This document shows, in pieces, positions 1-7,949 of a DNA stretch of 64,000 nucleotides (positions within the stretch are counted from its first letter, which is position 1; every line of letters starts with the position of its first letter). Made by a program: the position numbers and the translations under genes. Below the pieces are notes generated by a model. That model searched no databases and was not told the origin of the DNA. It was given only the letters and a program-made list of their open reading frames with translations. This DNA is from Bailinhaonella thermotolerans (GTDB lineage: Bacteria > Actinomycetota > Actinomycetes > Streptosporangiales > Streptosporangiaceae), in the NCBI RefSeq assembly GCF_003594875.1, contig NZ_QZEY01000001.1, positions 434,001 through 498,000 of the forward strand, read 5' to 3'.

Positions 1-119
1 CACCCACGACGCCGAGGACACATCCTGAGGTCCTCCGCCAGGGCGGGCAAGCACCACGTCCACGTGCAGGTGTACGAGGTCCGGTCCCTCCGCGCGCCCT
101 CACCACCTCCCCAGGAGCG

Positions 120-164
120 CGTACGGCCGAGGCCGGCGTGATCGCGCCGCCTCGTGGCCGTACG
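120..164. terminator. inverted repeat, possible terminator of an upstream gene
   Basis: A 9-bp perfect inverted repeat (CGTACGGCC at 120-128, GGCCGTACG at 156-164) encloses 27 nt that are themselves partly self-complementary. No gene is supported in the first 268 bases. A reading frame ends with TGA at 26-28 and could be the tail of a gene entering from the left, but only eight codons are visible. Terminator function is inferred from shape only; there is no T-tract. Confidence 0.3.
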
Positions 165-268
165 GGGGCCGGGCTCACGGTCACCGGGCGAGGCCGCGTG
201 AGAACACACCGGCCGGATGGCCGTTCAGCGGTGAAGTTGAGAAGGGTCCGCGCGGGGAGGATCATGGG

Positions 269-811
269 GTGATGCGCCGTCCCCCTGTGACTCTCGTCTG
301 CGACCGCCTCGTCCTGCGCCGATGGCAGGAGGAGGACATTGGCGCGGCGGCTCGGGCGATCCGGGACTCCCACGACCATCTGCTCCCCTGGTCGCACCTC
401 GCGGCGGGCGACAGCCACGAGGCCGCGACCGCTCTGGTGACCACGGCGATGTCGGAGTGGGAGCGGGACGAGGCGTACAAGTACGCCATCCTCGCCGAGG
501 GCCAGGTGGTGGGCGGCTGCGGGCTGATGCGCAGGATCGGGCCGGGCGGCCTGGAGATCGGTTACTGGCTGCACGGGGACTGGACCGGCCGGGGCCTGGT
601 CACCGAGGCCGTCGCCGCCCTGATGACGGCGGGGTTCGCGCTGGAGGGAGTCGATCGGCTGGAGATCCGGCACGACGCGGCCAACGTCGCCAGCGCGGGC
701 GTCCCCCGGCGCCTCGGCTTCGAGGAGGCGGAGCCCGCCGCCGCCCCCTCCTCCCCTCTCCTGCCGGGCGAGTCGGGGATCGTCAGGGTGTGGCGGAAGA
801 CGGCTCCGTGA
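269..811 (+). CDS. GNAT family N-acetyltransferase (RimJ/RimL-like)
   Basis: Predicted cytoplasmic acetyl-CoA-dependent acetyltransferase of 180 aa, the usual length for RimJ/RimL-type GNAT enzymes. The N-terminus has the typical TDRLVLR-like strand (CDRLVLRRW, residues 11-19). The acetyl-CoA pyrophosphate loop is GDWTGRGL at about 103-110, and the family's C-terminal N-x-x-S...LGF segment appears as NVASAGVPRRLGF near 139-151. The start is GTG at 269 (ATG at 272 is equally possible), behind a GGGGAGG ribosome site at 254-260. It stands alone, so the substrate cannot be inferred; such proteins modify ribosomal protein N-termini, antibiotics or small amines. Confidence 0.85.
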   Translation: MMRRPPVTLVCDRLVLRRWQEEDIGAAARAIRDSHDHLLPWSHLAAGDSHEAATALVTTAMSEWERDEAYKYAILAEGQVVGGCGLMRRIGPGGLEIGYWLHGDWTGRGLVTEAVAALMTAGFALEGVDRLEIRHDAANVASAGVPRRLGFEEAEPAAAPSSPLLPGESGIVRVWRKTAP

Positions 812-913
812 GCCCGCGCGAGCCGTACGGCGAGAGCGTGAATCGGACCGGCGGCCGTGATCCTGGAGCCGGACACCGTCCCGCCGCAGGCCCCGTGAAC
901 AGAGGTCCCGGCC

Positions 914-1750
914 ATGAGTGAGCCGTTCCACGCCTACCGGGAAACCGTCCGGGCCTTCCCCGATCCCGTGTGCGTGACCTGGGTGAACGGCCTCGGCCCG
1001 GCGGAGATCCTCCGCCACCTCGACGGCGACCCCGCCGACATCTCCGAGGCCACCTGGGACGATGTCCGCGGGGACGCGTTCGGCTCCCCGGCTCCCCCGA
1101 CGCGGAACGGCCGGCGGAGCCCGCCCCGCCACCGCCCCGGCCCACGCTGGGCCGTGCGGCCGAGTATCTCCGCGACGACATGGTTGACCTGCTCGCGGAG
1201 CACCGGAGGATCCAGCTGATCGCCTCCGACCCCGGCCCCCGGGATCTGCCCGCGCTGGCGATCTGCGCCGCCGAGGTCGCCTTGAACACGGCGGGCATGT
1301 TCCTTAACGAGGCGGCCGCGTCCGCGATGAGCGACATCGGCTCCGGGAAGGACCCGCTCGCCTTCCACGACCTCCGTACTCGGGTCCTCACGTCCGCCGC
1401 CCCGGGCACGCGAGAAGGCCGAGCGACGGGCCGGCGAGACCGGCGAGCCCCTCGCCGCCGGCAGAGAGACCAAGACGGGACGGCTGCTGCTCAAGCACCA
1501 CGCCGCCGCATGTCTCGCCGCCGCGCTCGACCCGGATCCGCACCAGGCGGTCCGCGCCGCGCTGGCGGAGGCGAACGCCATGGGCCAGGCGCTCCTGCCG
1601 GAGGACCGCCTGCTCCTGGACACCCTGGACGCCCTCCACGCCTTCATCCGGACCGGCACGAGCGCCCGCCGACCCGCCGGACAGTCGGAGGAGGCTCACG
1701 CCGGTCCGCGCGGGCAGACAGAGGGGGCTCACGCCGTTCCGCGCGGGTAG
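914..1750 (+). pseudogene. broken gene: DUF6461-like N-terminus followed by a frameshifted helical segment
   Basis: Coding character continues from ATG 914 to TAG 1748-1750 but in two frames. Residues 1-55 (frame 2) contain a CVTWVNGLGPAEILRHL stretch like the start of DUF6461 proteins. From about 1110 the well-formed reading moves to frame 1 (AAEYLRDDMVDLLAEHR ... AICAAEVALNTAGMF), then returns to frame 2 after about 1400 (KTGRLLLKHHAAACLAAAL ... LLDTLDALHAFI). Each segment has GC-rich third positions and sensible amino acids, so two indels in one decayed gene, or a fusion of two remnants, are the simplest readings. The second part is not recognised. Sequencing error in the C-rich stretch at 1086-1145 cannot be excluded. 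Confidence 0.55.
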
Positions 1751-1897
1751 CCACGGCTCGGGCGGCTCTGCCGTCAGAAGCGAGGCGGCGCGGCGGATGT
1801 CATCACCTGGCGATCGCGCACCGCCCGGCGCCTCCCGGCTGTCACGGGGGCGGTGTTTCCGGCCGGGCGGCGTGCATGCGTTCCGCCGCCGGTGGCC

Positions 1898-2662
1898 TCA
1901 GGTCAGCTCCAGGCCGCCGTCGACGGTGAGGACCTGGCCGGTGATCCAGGTGGCGGCGGGGTCGGCGAGGTGGACGATCCAGTCGGCCACCTCCTCCGGG
2001 ACGCCGCGGCGGCCCAGGGGGATGCGGGCGGTCTCATCCCGCTTGATCTGCTCGACCACGGCCTCGGGCAGGCCGGCGGCGGTCAGGGCCTGGCTCTCGG
2101 TGGGGCCGGGGGCCAGGGCGTTGACGCGGATTCCGTCGGCGGCCAGCTCCAGCGCCCAGCTTCGGGTGAGCTGTTCCAGGGCGGCCTTGGAGGCGGCGTA
2201 GTGGGCGGCGCCGGGCAGCGGGCGGTGGCCGTACGTGCTGGAGACGTTGACGATCGCGCCCCGGGTGGCGCGCAGGTGGGGCAGCGCGGCGCGGGCGAGC
2301 AGGCTGGGCGCGGTGACGTTGAGCGCGAACAGGTCGCCGATGCGCCGGGCGTCGGCGTCGGCCAGCGGCATGACGGCGGTGGCGCCTGCGTTGTTGACCA
2401 GCGCGTCCAGGCGGCCCCAGCGCTCGACGGCCGCGTCGATCACCGCCTGCGGGGCCCCGTCGGCGGTGATGTCCCCAGGCAGGACGGCGATGCCGGGATG
2501 CAGGGCGGCGCTCTCACGCAGGGCTTCGGCGCGGCGGCCCACGGCGAGCACGCGCGCTCCGGCGCGGGCGAAGGCGAGCGCGCCGGCACGGCCGATCCCG
2601 GATCCGGCGCCGGTGACGATCACGACGTGGTCCCGGAACCGGCCGGTGGGCGGGGCGGTCAC
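1898..2662 (-). CDS. SDR family NAD(P)-dependent oxidoreductase
   Basis: Classical short-chain dehydrogenase/reductase of about 254 aa. It has the nucleotide-binding TGAGSGIGRA motif near the N-terminus, NNAG in mid-protein, the catalytic Ser (VNVSSTYG) with Tyr-x-x-x-Lys (HYAASKAAL), and a C-terminal ITGQVLTVDGG. GTG at 2662 is preferred as start because GAGAGGGGAC lies just upstream; ATG at 2677 would place the start inside the operator palindrome. It is divergent from an ArsR-type regulator and shares its promoter region, so it is probably the repressor's target. The substrate is unknown. Confidence 0.85.
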   Translation of the reverse strand: MTAPPTGRFRDHVVIVTGAGSGIGRAGALAFARAGARVLAVGRRAEALRESAALHPGIAVLPGDITADGAPQAVIDAAVERWGRLDALVNNAGATAVMPLADADARRIGDLFALNVTAPSLLARAALPHLRATRGAIVNVSSTYGHRPLPGAAHYAASKAALEQLTRSWALELAADGIRVNALAPGPTESQALTAAGLPEAVVEQIKRDETARIPLGRRGVPEEVADWIVHLADPAATWITGQVLTVDGGLELT

Positions 2663-2676
2663 GGCGTCCCCTCTCA

Positions 2677-2699
2677 TTCGATGTTCGTGAAACATCGAA
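2677..2699. promoter_or_regulatory. palindromic operator between SDR and ArsR genes
   Basis: Perfect 9-bp inverted repeat TTCGATGTT-cgtga-AACATCGAA in the short divergent intergenic region. Its position, between the SDR start and the ArsR start at 2717, and its perfect symmetry suit a dimeric winged-helix repressor controlling both genes. Assignment to this ArsR protein is inferred from proximity. Confidence 0.7.
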
Positions 2700-2716
2700 C
2701 AAGCTACCATGGGCGG

Positions 2717-3070
2717 ATGAGACGGGCACATCACCCCGAAGCGGGTGAGATCACGCTGACCGGGGTGATGGCCGCCCTCAGCGACCCGATTCGGGTGGGG
2801 CTGGTGCGGGTGCTGGCCGACGGCCGTGAACGCGGGTGGGGTGAGCTGCAAGCACCGGTGGCCAAGTCAACGCTGAGCCACCACCTGCGGGTGCTGCGCG
2901 ACGCCGGGCTGACGCGCACTCGGCAGGAGGGGACCCGCTGCTTCGTGGTCCTGCGGCGGGAGGACGTGCAGGCCCGCCTCCCCGGACTGCTCCAGGCGGT
3001 GCTGGCCGCGGCCGAGGAGGATGACATCGGCCGGCAGGTGAGCGTGAAGGGCGCCGAGCGGCCCGCCTGA
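2717..3070 (+). CDS. ArsR/SmtB-family winged-helix transcriptional regulator
   Basis: Small DNA-binding protein (117 aa). An ArsR-type winged helix spans about residues 15-85: the family's ALSDPIRVGLVRVLADG helix, followed by KSTLSHHLRVLRDAGL as recognition helix and the wing around TRQEGTRCFVVLR. No metal-binding cysteine cluster is evident (the only Cys is in the wing), so it probably senses a small molecule or redox state, as in the subgroup that often accompanies SDR or MFS genes. ATG 2717 lies 17 bp after the perfect palindrome at 2677-2699, which supports autoregulation and control of the divergent SDR gene. Confidence 0.85.
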   Translation: MRRAHHPEAGEITLTGVMAALSDPIRVGLVRVLADGRERGWGELQAPVAKSTLSHHLRVLRDAGLTRTRQEGTRCFVVLRREDVQARLPGLLQAVLAAAEEDDIGRQVSVKGAERPA

Positions 3071-3074
3071 TCCC

Positions 3075-3275
3075 CGGGGCTCCTGCCGGGGCAGGCGAAG
3101 AAGGTCTCGGTGAGGGCGATGCCGTGGCGTTCGGCGAGGGTGAGGGACTGCCGGGGCACGAGCAGCGGCGCCCGCCGTATGTGCTGGCGGAAGCCGGGCG
3201 AGCGGAAGCGCAGGTCGAAGGGGTGGTGGCCCTGAGGCCGGGTGCCGTCACCAACCGCTCGCCTTTACACTGTAG
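3075..3275 (-). pseudogene. possible coding remnant, unassigned
   Basis: This 289-base gap between the ArsR gene and the S24-like gene holds a minus-strand reading with strongly GC-rich third positions (GHHPFDLRFRSPGFRQHIR, then VPRQSLTLAERHGIALTE). It has no clear start and no recognised family, and it is interrupted on the ArsR side. It looks like the tail of a decayed gene. Chance antisense coding in a high-GC genome is the alternative. Confidence 0.25.
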
Positions 3276-3359
3276 ATTCATCCTTGCCCGCCATCAGGAT
3301 CCGTGCGGGCGAGACGCCGCGGCGGGCCGCGTACGGCCTCGCCGCACTCCCCTGCCGGA

Positions 3360-3728
3360 TCACGCGGGGGCGTCGGGCTCGGCGGGGGCCGCGACCTTGG
3401 CGGCGGCGCCGGGGCGCGGGACTCCGGCGACGGTGAGGCAGATCCCGAACACCCGGGCGTAGCTCGTCCAGCCGTTGATCCCGCCCCGGTTGTTGCTGAT
3501 CTGCACACGCCCCCGCGCCGGATCCAGGGCCGAGACCCGATGCAGGTACACCGCACCGGCGACCCGGGCCAGGACGATGTCCCCGACCTCAAGCGCGGCC
3601 GGATCGACGGGCGCCACCGTGACCAGGTCACCGCTCTTGATCAGCGGCACCATCGAGGAACCGGTCGGGCGGAACGACACCGTGGCTCCCCCGGCCACCC
3701 GCGCGGCGACCACGTCCAACTTCCCCAT
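3360..3728 (-). CDS. S24/S26-like peptidase-fold protein, probably non-catalytic
   Basis: About 122 aa resembling the LexA/signal-peptidase fold. RPTGSSMVPLIKSGDLV matches the nucleophile-serine loop plus the following GD(L/I)V strand. VGDIVLARV and VYLHRV match the next conserved strands, and SNNRGGINGW resembles the GN..G..DGW segment of small actinobacterial S24-like proteins. No lysine follows the GSSM serine where the general base of S24/S26 enzymes would be, so proteolytic activity is doubtful. Start at ATG 3728 is chosen for family length; ATG 3764 would add twelve Arg-rich residues. There is no N-terminal membrane helix, so it is not a signal peptidase. The C-terminal 20 residues are Ala/Pro-rich. 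Confidence 0.6.
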   Translation of the reverse strand: MGKLDVVAARVAGGATVSFRPTGSSMVPLIKSGDLVTVAPVDPAALEVGDIVLARVAGAVYLHRVSALDPARGRVQISNNRGGINGWTSYARVFGICLTVAGVPRPGAAAKVAAPAEPDAPA

Positions 3729-3916
3729 CGAGCGCACAATGCGCCGCCCCGCCGTACCCGTCAAGCCCCACCCCGCACCGCCCGGTCCCCCCGATGCCCG
3801 GAGAACTGTCCGCCTTCGCGCCCACCCTCGTGCGCGGCGGCGGCGAGTCGCCGGGGAGGGGCGTCGGGTTCGGCGCGTCGTCGCCTGGGAGGGGGCCGGG
3901 CGGCCGTCCGGGGGGA

Positions 3917-4780
3917 TCAGGTGAGCTGGAAACGGGTCCGCGGGTGGGTGGTCGTGTCGCGCAGGTCGCGGAGCAGGGGTTCGGAGTCGCGGGCGGCGAG
4001 CAGCACCTGAGGGTCGAGGTCCGCCGTGATTAGCTCGGGCCGGTCCGGGCCCGCCTCGGCGAGCAGCCGGCCATCAGGGCCCCAGATGGCGCTGGATCCG
4101 CAGGCGTTCCAGCCCCCGGTGGTGCCGATGTGATTGGACAGCACCGCATAGCAGGTGTTGTCCAGGGCCCGCGCCGGGAACCAGGTGCGCGACTCGTGGT
4201 AGCCGTTGCCGACGCTGAACAGGGCGCTGACGACGTAGGCGTGGCAGCCGTCCAGCGCCGCCGCGCGGGCGTGCTCGGGGAAGCCGGAGTCGTAGCAGAT
4301 GCCCAGTCCCAGGCGCCAGCCGTCGATCTCCAGGGTGCACCCGGCCGCGCCCTCGCGGTAGATCTCGCGTTCCGACTGGAACAGTTGCTGCTTGTCGTAG
4401 CGGGTGACCAACTCCCCGTTCGCACCGATGACCAGCGCCGAGACGTACAGGTCATCCTGGTCGTGGAACGCGGCGCCGACGATGGCGGCCGTGCCGGTCT
4501 CCCGGCACGCGTCGGCGATGGGCTTCAATCGCGGGTCGTCGGGCTGTACGGCGTAGCGCCGTGGGTCGGCGTGGATGAGGTCGGGCTCGTAGCCGCTGAG
4601 GAACTTCTCCGGGAAGACCACCAGGCGGGCCTTGGCCCGGGCCGCCTCCCGGATCATCTCCGCCACGGTGGCCGTGTTGGCCTCGATGTCACCGGCCTGC
4701 GCCTGCGCCTGTGCGGAGGCGATACGGATCGGACGTGAGGGAAGCGGGTGACCGCCCGGCCGACCTGCGACTTCTGTCAT
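3917..4780 (-). CDS. carbon-nitrogen hydrolase (nitrilase superfamily amidase)
   Basis: Cytoplasmic enzyme of 287 aa hydrolysing a C-N bond (amide or nitrile-type substrate). The full Glu-Lys-Cys triad of the nitrilase superfamily is visible: Glu in VVFPEKF (about residue 58), Lys in TRYDKQQLF (about 130) and nucleophilic Cys in GLGICYDSGFPE (about 162). The length suits the amidase/omega-amidase branches. The first ~18 residues (MTEVAGRPGGHPLPSRPIR) are a loose extension and the true start could be internal. It is monocistronic, so the substrate is not predictable from context. Confidence 0.85.
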   Translation of the reverse strand: MTEVAGRPGGHPLPSRPIRIASAQAQAQAGDIEANTATVAEMIREAARAKARLVVFPEKFLSGYEPDLIHADPRRYAVQPDDPRLKPIADACRETGTAAIVGAAFHDQDDLYVSALVIGANGELVTRYDKQQLFQSEREIYREGAAGCTLEIDGWRLGLGICYDSGFPEHARAAALDGCHAYVVSALFSVGNGYHESRTWFPARALDNTCYAVLSNHIGTTGGWNACGSSAIWGPDGRLLAEAGPDRPELITADLDPQVLLAARDSEPLLRDLRDTTTHPRTRFQLT

Positions 4781-4850
4781 GGATCTCGATCTTAGTGGTG
4801 GACTTTCCCCGCGCCTCGGGCGGATGGCGGTCTCGCCGGCCCAGGACCGT

Positions 4851-5282
4851 TCAGGAGATGTCCAGGGCCGTGCCGTACAGGCGGGACACCTTGATCCTGA
4901 TCACCACGCGCTGCTCCCGGGCCTGCTGCTCCAGGAAGGCGGCCGGGTCGGGCTGCTCTCCCGCGAAGGCCAGGAGCTCGTCGGCGGCGTCGGACACCTC
5001 GGCCTCGCCCTCGGCGACGGCGAAGGACCAGACGTCGGGGCCGTTGACGTGCAGGGCGACGTGCGGGTTGTTGCGCACTTGGCGCGCCTTGAGCCGGCCG
5101 GCCGTCGTGGAGATCCTGATGATCCGCGCGTCCGGGTCCCACCGGTACAGGACCGTGGACATGGCGGGGTGGCCGCTGCGCTTGACCGTCGCCAGCACGC
5201 CGAACCGCTGCCCGCCGAGCAGTTTCAGCAGTTCCTCCTCGCCGAGCGGCCGAGGGGCGGGACCGGACTGGTTCTCGTTCAT
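4851..5282 (-). CDS. PPOX-class (pyridoxamine 5'-phosphate oxidase fold) flavin/F420-binding protein
   Basis: Split-barrel protein of 143 aa. The core runs from FGVLATVKRSGHPAMSTVLYRW (about residues 27-48, residues quoted in part) through the strand RIIRISTTAGR to NPHVALHVNGPDVWSF, the usual order for PPOX-class F420- or FMN-dependent enzymes. Such proteins reduce small molecules or act in biliverdin/F420 chemistry. Start ATG 5282. The remnant of an AraC-type regulator lies divergently upstream (5391-5874), suggesting that this gene once had a dedicated activator. No partner gene shares its strand closely. Confidence 0.75.
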   Translation of the reverse strand: MNENQSGPAPRPLGEEELLKLLGGQRFGVLATVKRSGHPAMSTVLYRWDPDARIIRISTTAGRLKARQVRNNPHVALHVNGPDVWSFAVAEGEAEVSDAADELLAFAGEQPDPAAFLEQQAREQRVVIRIKVSRLYGTALDIS

Positions 5283-5390
5283 TCTTCTCCCCGATCAGAC
5301 GGCGCGGCACCAAGAGGCGCGCCCTCGCTGGACGTTCGATCTTCGACACAAAGACTGTAACAGATAGTTTCGTTGTAGACAATTGGCGTC

Positions 5391-5874
5391 GTGCACCGTG
5401 GCCCGGCCTCTGGACGAGCTGCCCCCCTCGACGCCGCCCGGCAGTCCACCCTGACGCTCGACGTGCCGACCCTGGCGCGGCCGGCGCGCTGGAGGCCCGC
5501 GGCGCCGTACCGCCGCACACCAGGAAGCGCGCGCTGCCGGCCGAGATCCACGCCTTCACCGAGCGGAACCTCGCGATCCGCGCCCGGCCCCGGGACACGG
5601 TCGCCGCGGCCCACCACATCTCCCCGCGCCACCTGCATGAGCTGTTCCACGCCGAGGGCCGCACCGTCGCCGCCCGGATCCGCCGGCGCCGGCTCGAACG
5701 CTGACGCCGCGACCTGGCCGACCCCCGCCTCGCCGACCAGCCCATCCGCGCCATCGCCGCCCGATGGGGCTTCACCGGCCCAGCCCTTTCAGCCACGTCT
5801 TCCGCGCCGCCTACGACCTGGCGCCGCGCGAGTTCCGGCGGCAGTACGCGCCCGGCCGCGCCGGCGGGAACTAG
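5391..5874 (+). pseudogene. AraC-family regulator, pseudogene (in-frame stop plus frameshift)
   Basis: Frame 2 from about 5522 reads the first half of an AraC HTH domain (LPAEIHAFTERNLAIRAR ... ISPRHLHELFHAEGRTVAA). It then meets TGA at 5702-5704, where the family usually has a Cys codon within RLERCRRDLADP. After the stop the match resumes (PIRAIAARWGFTGP). A small deletion near 5780-5790 shifts the rest to frame 1 (SHVFRAAYDLAPREFRRQY, ending TAG 5872-5874). The N-terminal ligand-binding domain is mostly missing or unrecognisable. Two independent lesions make a sequencing artefact unlikely. Confidence 0.7.
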
Positions 5875-5919
5875 GCGCGGGCCGACCGGCGGCGGACGGG
5901 CCGGTCCCGCCGCAGGCAG

Positions 5920-5960
5920 GCCTGACACCCGCCCCGGGTACGGCGGGGCGGGTGTCAGGC
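5920..5960. terminator. strong hairpin, bidirectional terminator
   Basis: Perfect 17-bp stem (GCCTGACACCCGCCCCG, 5920-5936, with its complement at 5944-5960) around a 7-nt loop. It lies between the end of the AraC remnant and the 3' end of the minus-strand gene at 6129, so it can serve both converging transcripts. There is no T-run, as is usual for actinomycete terminators. Confidence 0.7.
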
Positions 5961-6128
5961 GGCGCCGGCCTCCTCGCCGCCATCGGCGTCCTCGTCCCGG
6001 ATGAGGGCGGCCCTTCCCGGCCACGCTCCTCGACCGGACGCAACCCGGCGGCCGGGGTGCATCCTCGGCCGGCGTACGGCTCCGCGGGGCCGGGGCGGCT
6101 CGGGGGCCGGGGCCGCGGGGGTGGGGGG

Positions 6129-7124
6129 TTACGCGGCGGTGATGGTGGCTCCGATGGCCGTCATCCGTTCGACGGCGACGGCGGGGTCGAGCAGGGCCTC
6201 GGGGGTGTGGAGGCCGGGGCCGGCGGGCTCGCCCGTCAGGCCGAGGAGCCGCTCGACGCCGAGGGCGATGCCGAGGGCCGTGAGGGGGCGCTGGCCGTCG
6301 GGGTGGACGAGGTGATGGCGCGTGCGAAGGGGGGCGCCGGACGGGGCGGTTCCCGCAAGGTCGATGAGGACTTCGGCCGAGGGTGGGCCGCCGCGTCGCC
6401 GGCTGGCCGTGGCGCCGACGGCGAGGTCGAAGTGGACGTCGTTCGCGCCGGTGGCCAGGGCCAGGCTCGGGACGTCGAGGGTGGCGACCCGCTGGCCGGG
6501 CAGCGCGACGCCGTCGGCGCTGGGCACGCTCACCTCCGCCTCGGCCCCGGTGACCCAGGTGAAGGCCCCGCCCCGGCGTACGAGGCCCGCGGAGGTGATG
6601 GCGCTCAGGCGTTCGAGGTCGTCGAGCGCGGCCGGGCCGCCGGCGTCCTGGTCGTCGAGGACGGCGGCGATCCGGACGGCGTCGAGCCGCCCGAACTCCC
6701 GCGCGAGGTCCATGGCCGCGAGGACGACCAGGCCGACCAGGTAGTGGCTGGCCAGCAGCACCGGCGCGGCGGTCGCCCGCTGAGCCCCGGCGACGACCTC
6801 GGGGGCGATGTCGGCCAGGCCGCTGGAGATGCTGAGGTACGGCAGGCCGCGCTCCTGGGCGTACCGGAGCCCGTGCAGGTGGGAGTCGCGCACGGCGGCG
6901 ACCACGGCGGAGTACGCGTTCTCGGCGGGGAGGCCGAGGCCGGGGCGCTCCAGGTCGAGGGTGACGGCGGTGGCGTCACCGAGTTCGCCGGCGACGCGCC
7001 GGGCGCGGCCGAGGTCGCGGCCCGCGATGGCCAGGGGCAGGTCGGGGTGCCATTCCCGGAGGAGCCGGGCGGCCCCCGAGCCCGCCTGACCCGAACCACC
7101 CATGATCAAAACCGGCTGCTTCAC
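6129..7124 (-). CDS. saccharopine-dehydrogenase-like NAD(P)-binding protein
   Basis: 331 aa with an N-terminal Rossmann fold: VLIMGGSGQAGSGAARLL (about residues 5-22) and then IAGRDLGRARRVAGEL, where the Arg after the second strand suggests NADP preference. The remainder lacks a recognised catalytic signature. The layout resembles saccharopine dehydrogenase-like oxidoreductases found beside TetR genes. Start ATG 7124. A divergent TetR gene at 7208 and two tandem palindromes lie between them, so expression is probably repressed by that regulator until an inducer binds. The biochemical role is unknown. Confidence 0.75.
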   Translation of the reverse strand: MKQPVLIMGGSGQAGSGAARLLREWHPDLPLAIAGRDLGRARRVAGELGDATAVTLDLERPGLGLPAENAYSAVVAAVRDSHLHGLRYAQERGLPYLSISSGLADIAPEVVAGAQRATAAPVLLASHYLVGLVVLAAMDLAREFGRLDAVRIAAVLDDQDAGGPAALDDLERLSAITSAGLVRRGGAFTWVTGAEAEVSVPSADGVALPGQRVATLDVPSLALATGANDVHFDLAVGATASRRRGGPPSAEVLIDLAGTAPSGAPLRTRHHLVHPDGQRPLTALGIALGVERLLGLTGEPAGPGLHTPEALLDPAVAVERMTAIGATITAA

Positions 7125-7149
7125 GCGCTGAGTCCTCTCATCCAGAAAG

Positions 7150-7176
7150 CTACATTTTGTAGCCTACATTTTGTAG
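7150..7176. promoter_or_regulatory. tandem TetR operators
   Basis: Two identical copies of CTACATTTTGTAG (7150-7162 and 7164-7176), each an inverted repeat CTACA-ttt-TGTAG, placed 14 bp apart between the divergent starts at 7124 and 7208. This fits two TetR dimers binding side by side to control both promoters. Confidence 0.75.
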
Positions 7177-7207
7177 CCTAAGCTGGACTCAGCACGCAAG
7201 GAGGACG

Positions 7208-7813
7208 ATGGGGACACAAGGGACGCGCCTGTCCAAGCAGGCGAGGCGGGAGCAACTTCTCGACGCGGCGACCGCGATCGTGCGCGACCAGGGGGCCGCC
7301 CACCTGACCCTGCCCACGCTGGCCGAGGCCGCCCAGGTGAGCAGGCCGATCGTGTACGACCATTTCGGCACCCGGCAGGCACTGCTGATCGCGCTCTACC
7401 GGCGGCTCGACGAGCAGTACCGGGCCGCGCTGACACGGGCCCTGGCGGACGCGGGGACCGGCGCCCGCGGGGTCGCGCGGCTGATGGCCGAGGCCTACCT
7501 CACCTGCGCCACGACCATGCCGGAGCTGAACGCGATCTCCGCGGCGCTGAAGGGGAGCCCGGAGATGGAGGCGATCCAGCACGAGCTGCTCGACGACTAC
7601 ATCGAGCTGATGACCGCCGCGCTGGCCCCCCACACCGGCCAGGGCGCCGAGTCCCTCCGGCTGCGCTGCGTCGGCGTGCTGGGCGCGGCCGAGGCCATCG
7701 CGGCGGAGCTCAACCACGGGCGCACGACCACCGCCGGCGCGATCGCCGCGCTGACCGACGTGGTCACCGGCTGCCTGGTCGCCGGGCCCGGCCGGAACGG
7801 CGCCGCCGGCTGA
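7208..7813 (+). CDS. TetR/AcrR family transcriptional regulator
   Basis: 201 aa with an N-terminal TetR helix-turn-helix: RREQLLDAATAIVRDQGAAH ... LPTLAEAAQVSRPIVYDHFGTRQALLIALY (about residues 12-62, shown in part). The C-terminal ligand-binding half is all helical. The ATG at 7208 follows GGAGGACG. Two operator palindromes immediately upstream (7150-7176) and the divergent oxidoreductase point to local repression. The ligand is unknown. Confidence 0.85.
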   Translation: MGTQGTRLSKQARREQLLDAATAIVRDQGAAHLTLPTLAEAAQVSRPIVYDHFGTRQALLIALYRRLDEQYRAALTRALADAGTGARGVARLMAEAYLTCATTMPELNAISAALKGSPEMEAIQHELLDDYIELMTAALAPHTGQGAESLRLRCVGVLGAAEAIAAELNHGRTTTAGAIAALTDVVTGCLVAGPGRNGAAG

Positions 7814-7949
7814 CTCCGCTCCCGGCCGGGCCCGGCGGTGATCCGGCCCGGAAACACCCGGCCCGGAAACACCCCGGCCGCCGGGCCGCCCTGACGGTGA
7901 ACCCACCGACGGCGCGACCTCGGCGGCCCGGGACTCGCCGGAGCCGGCT

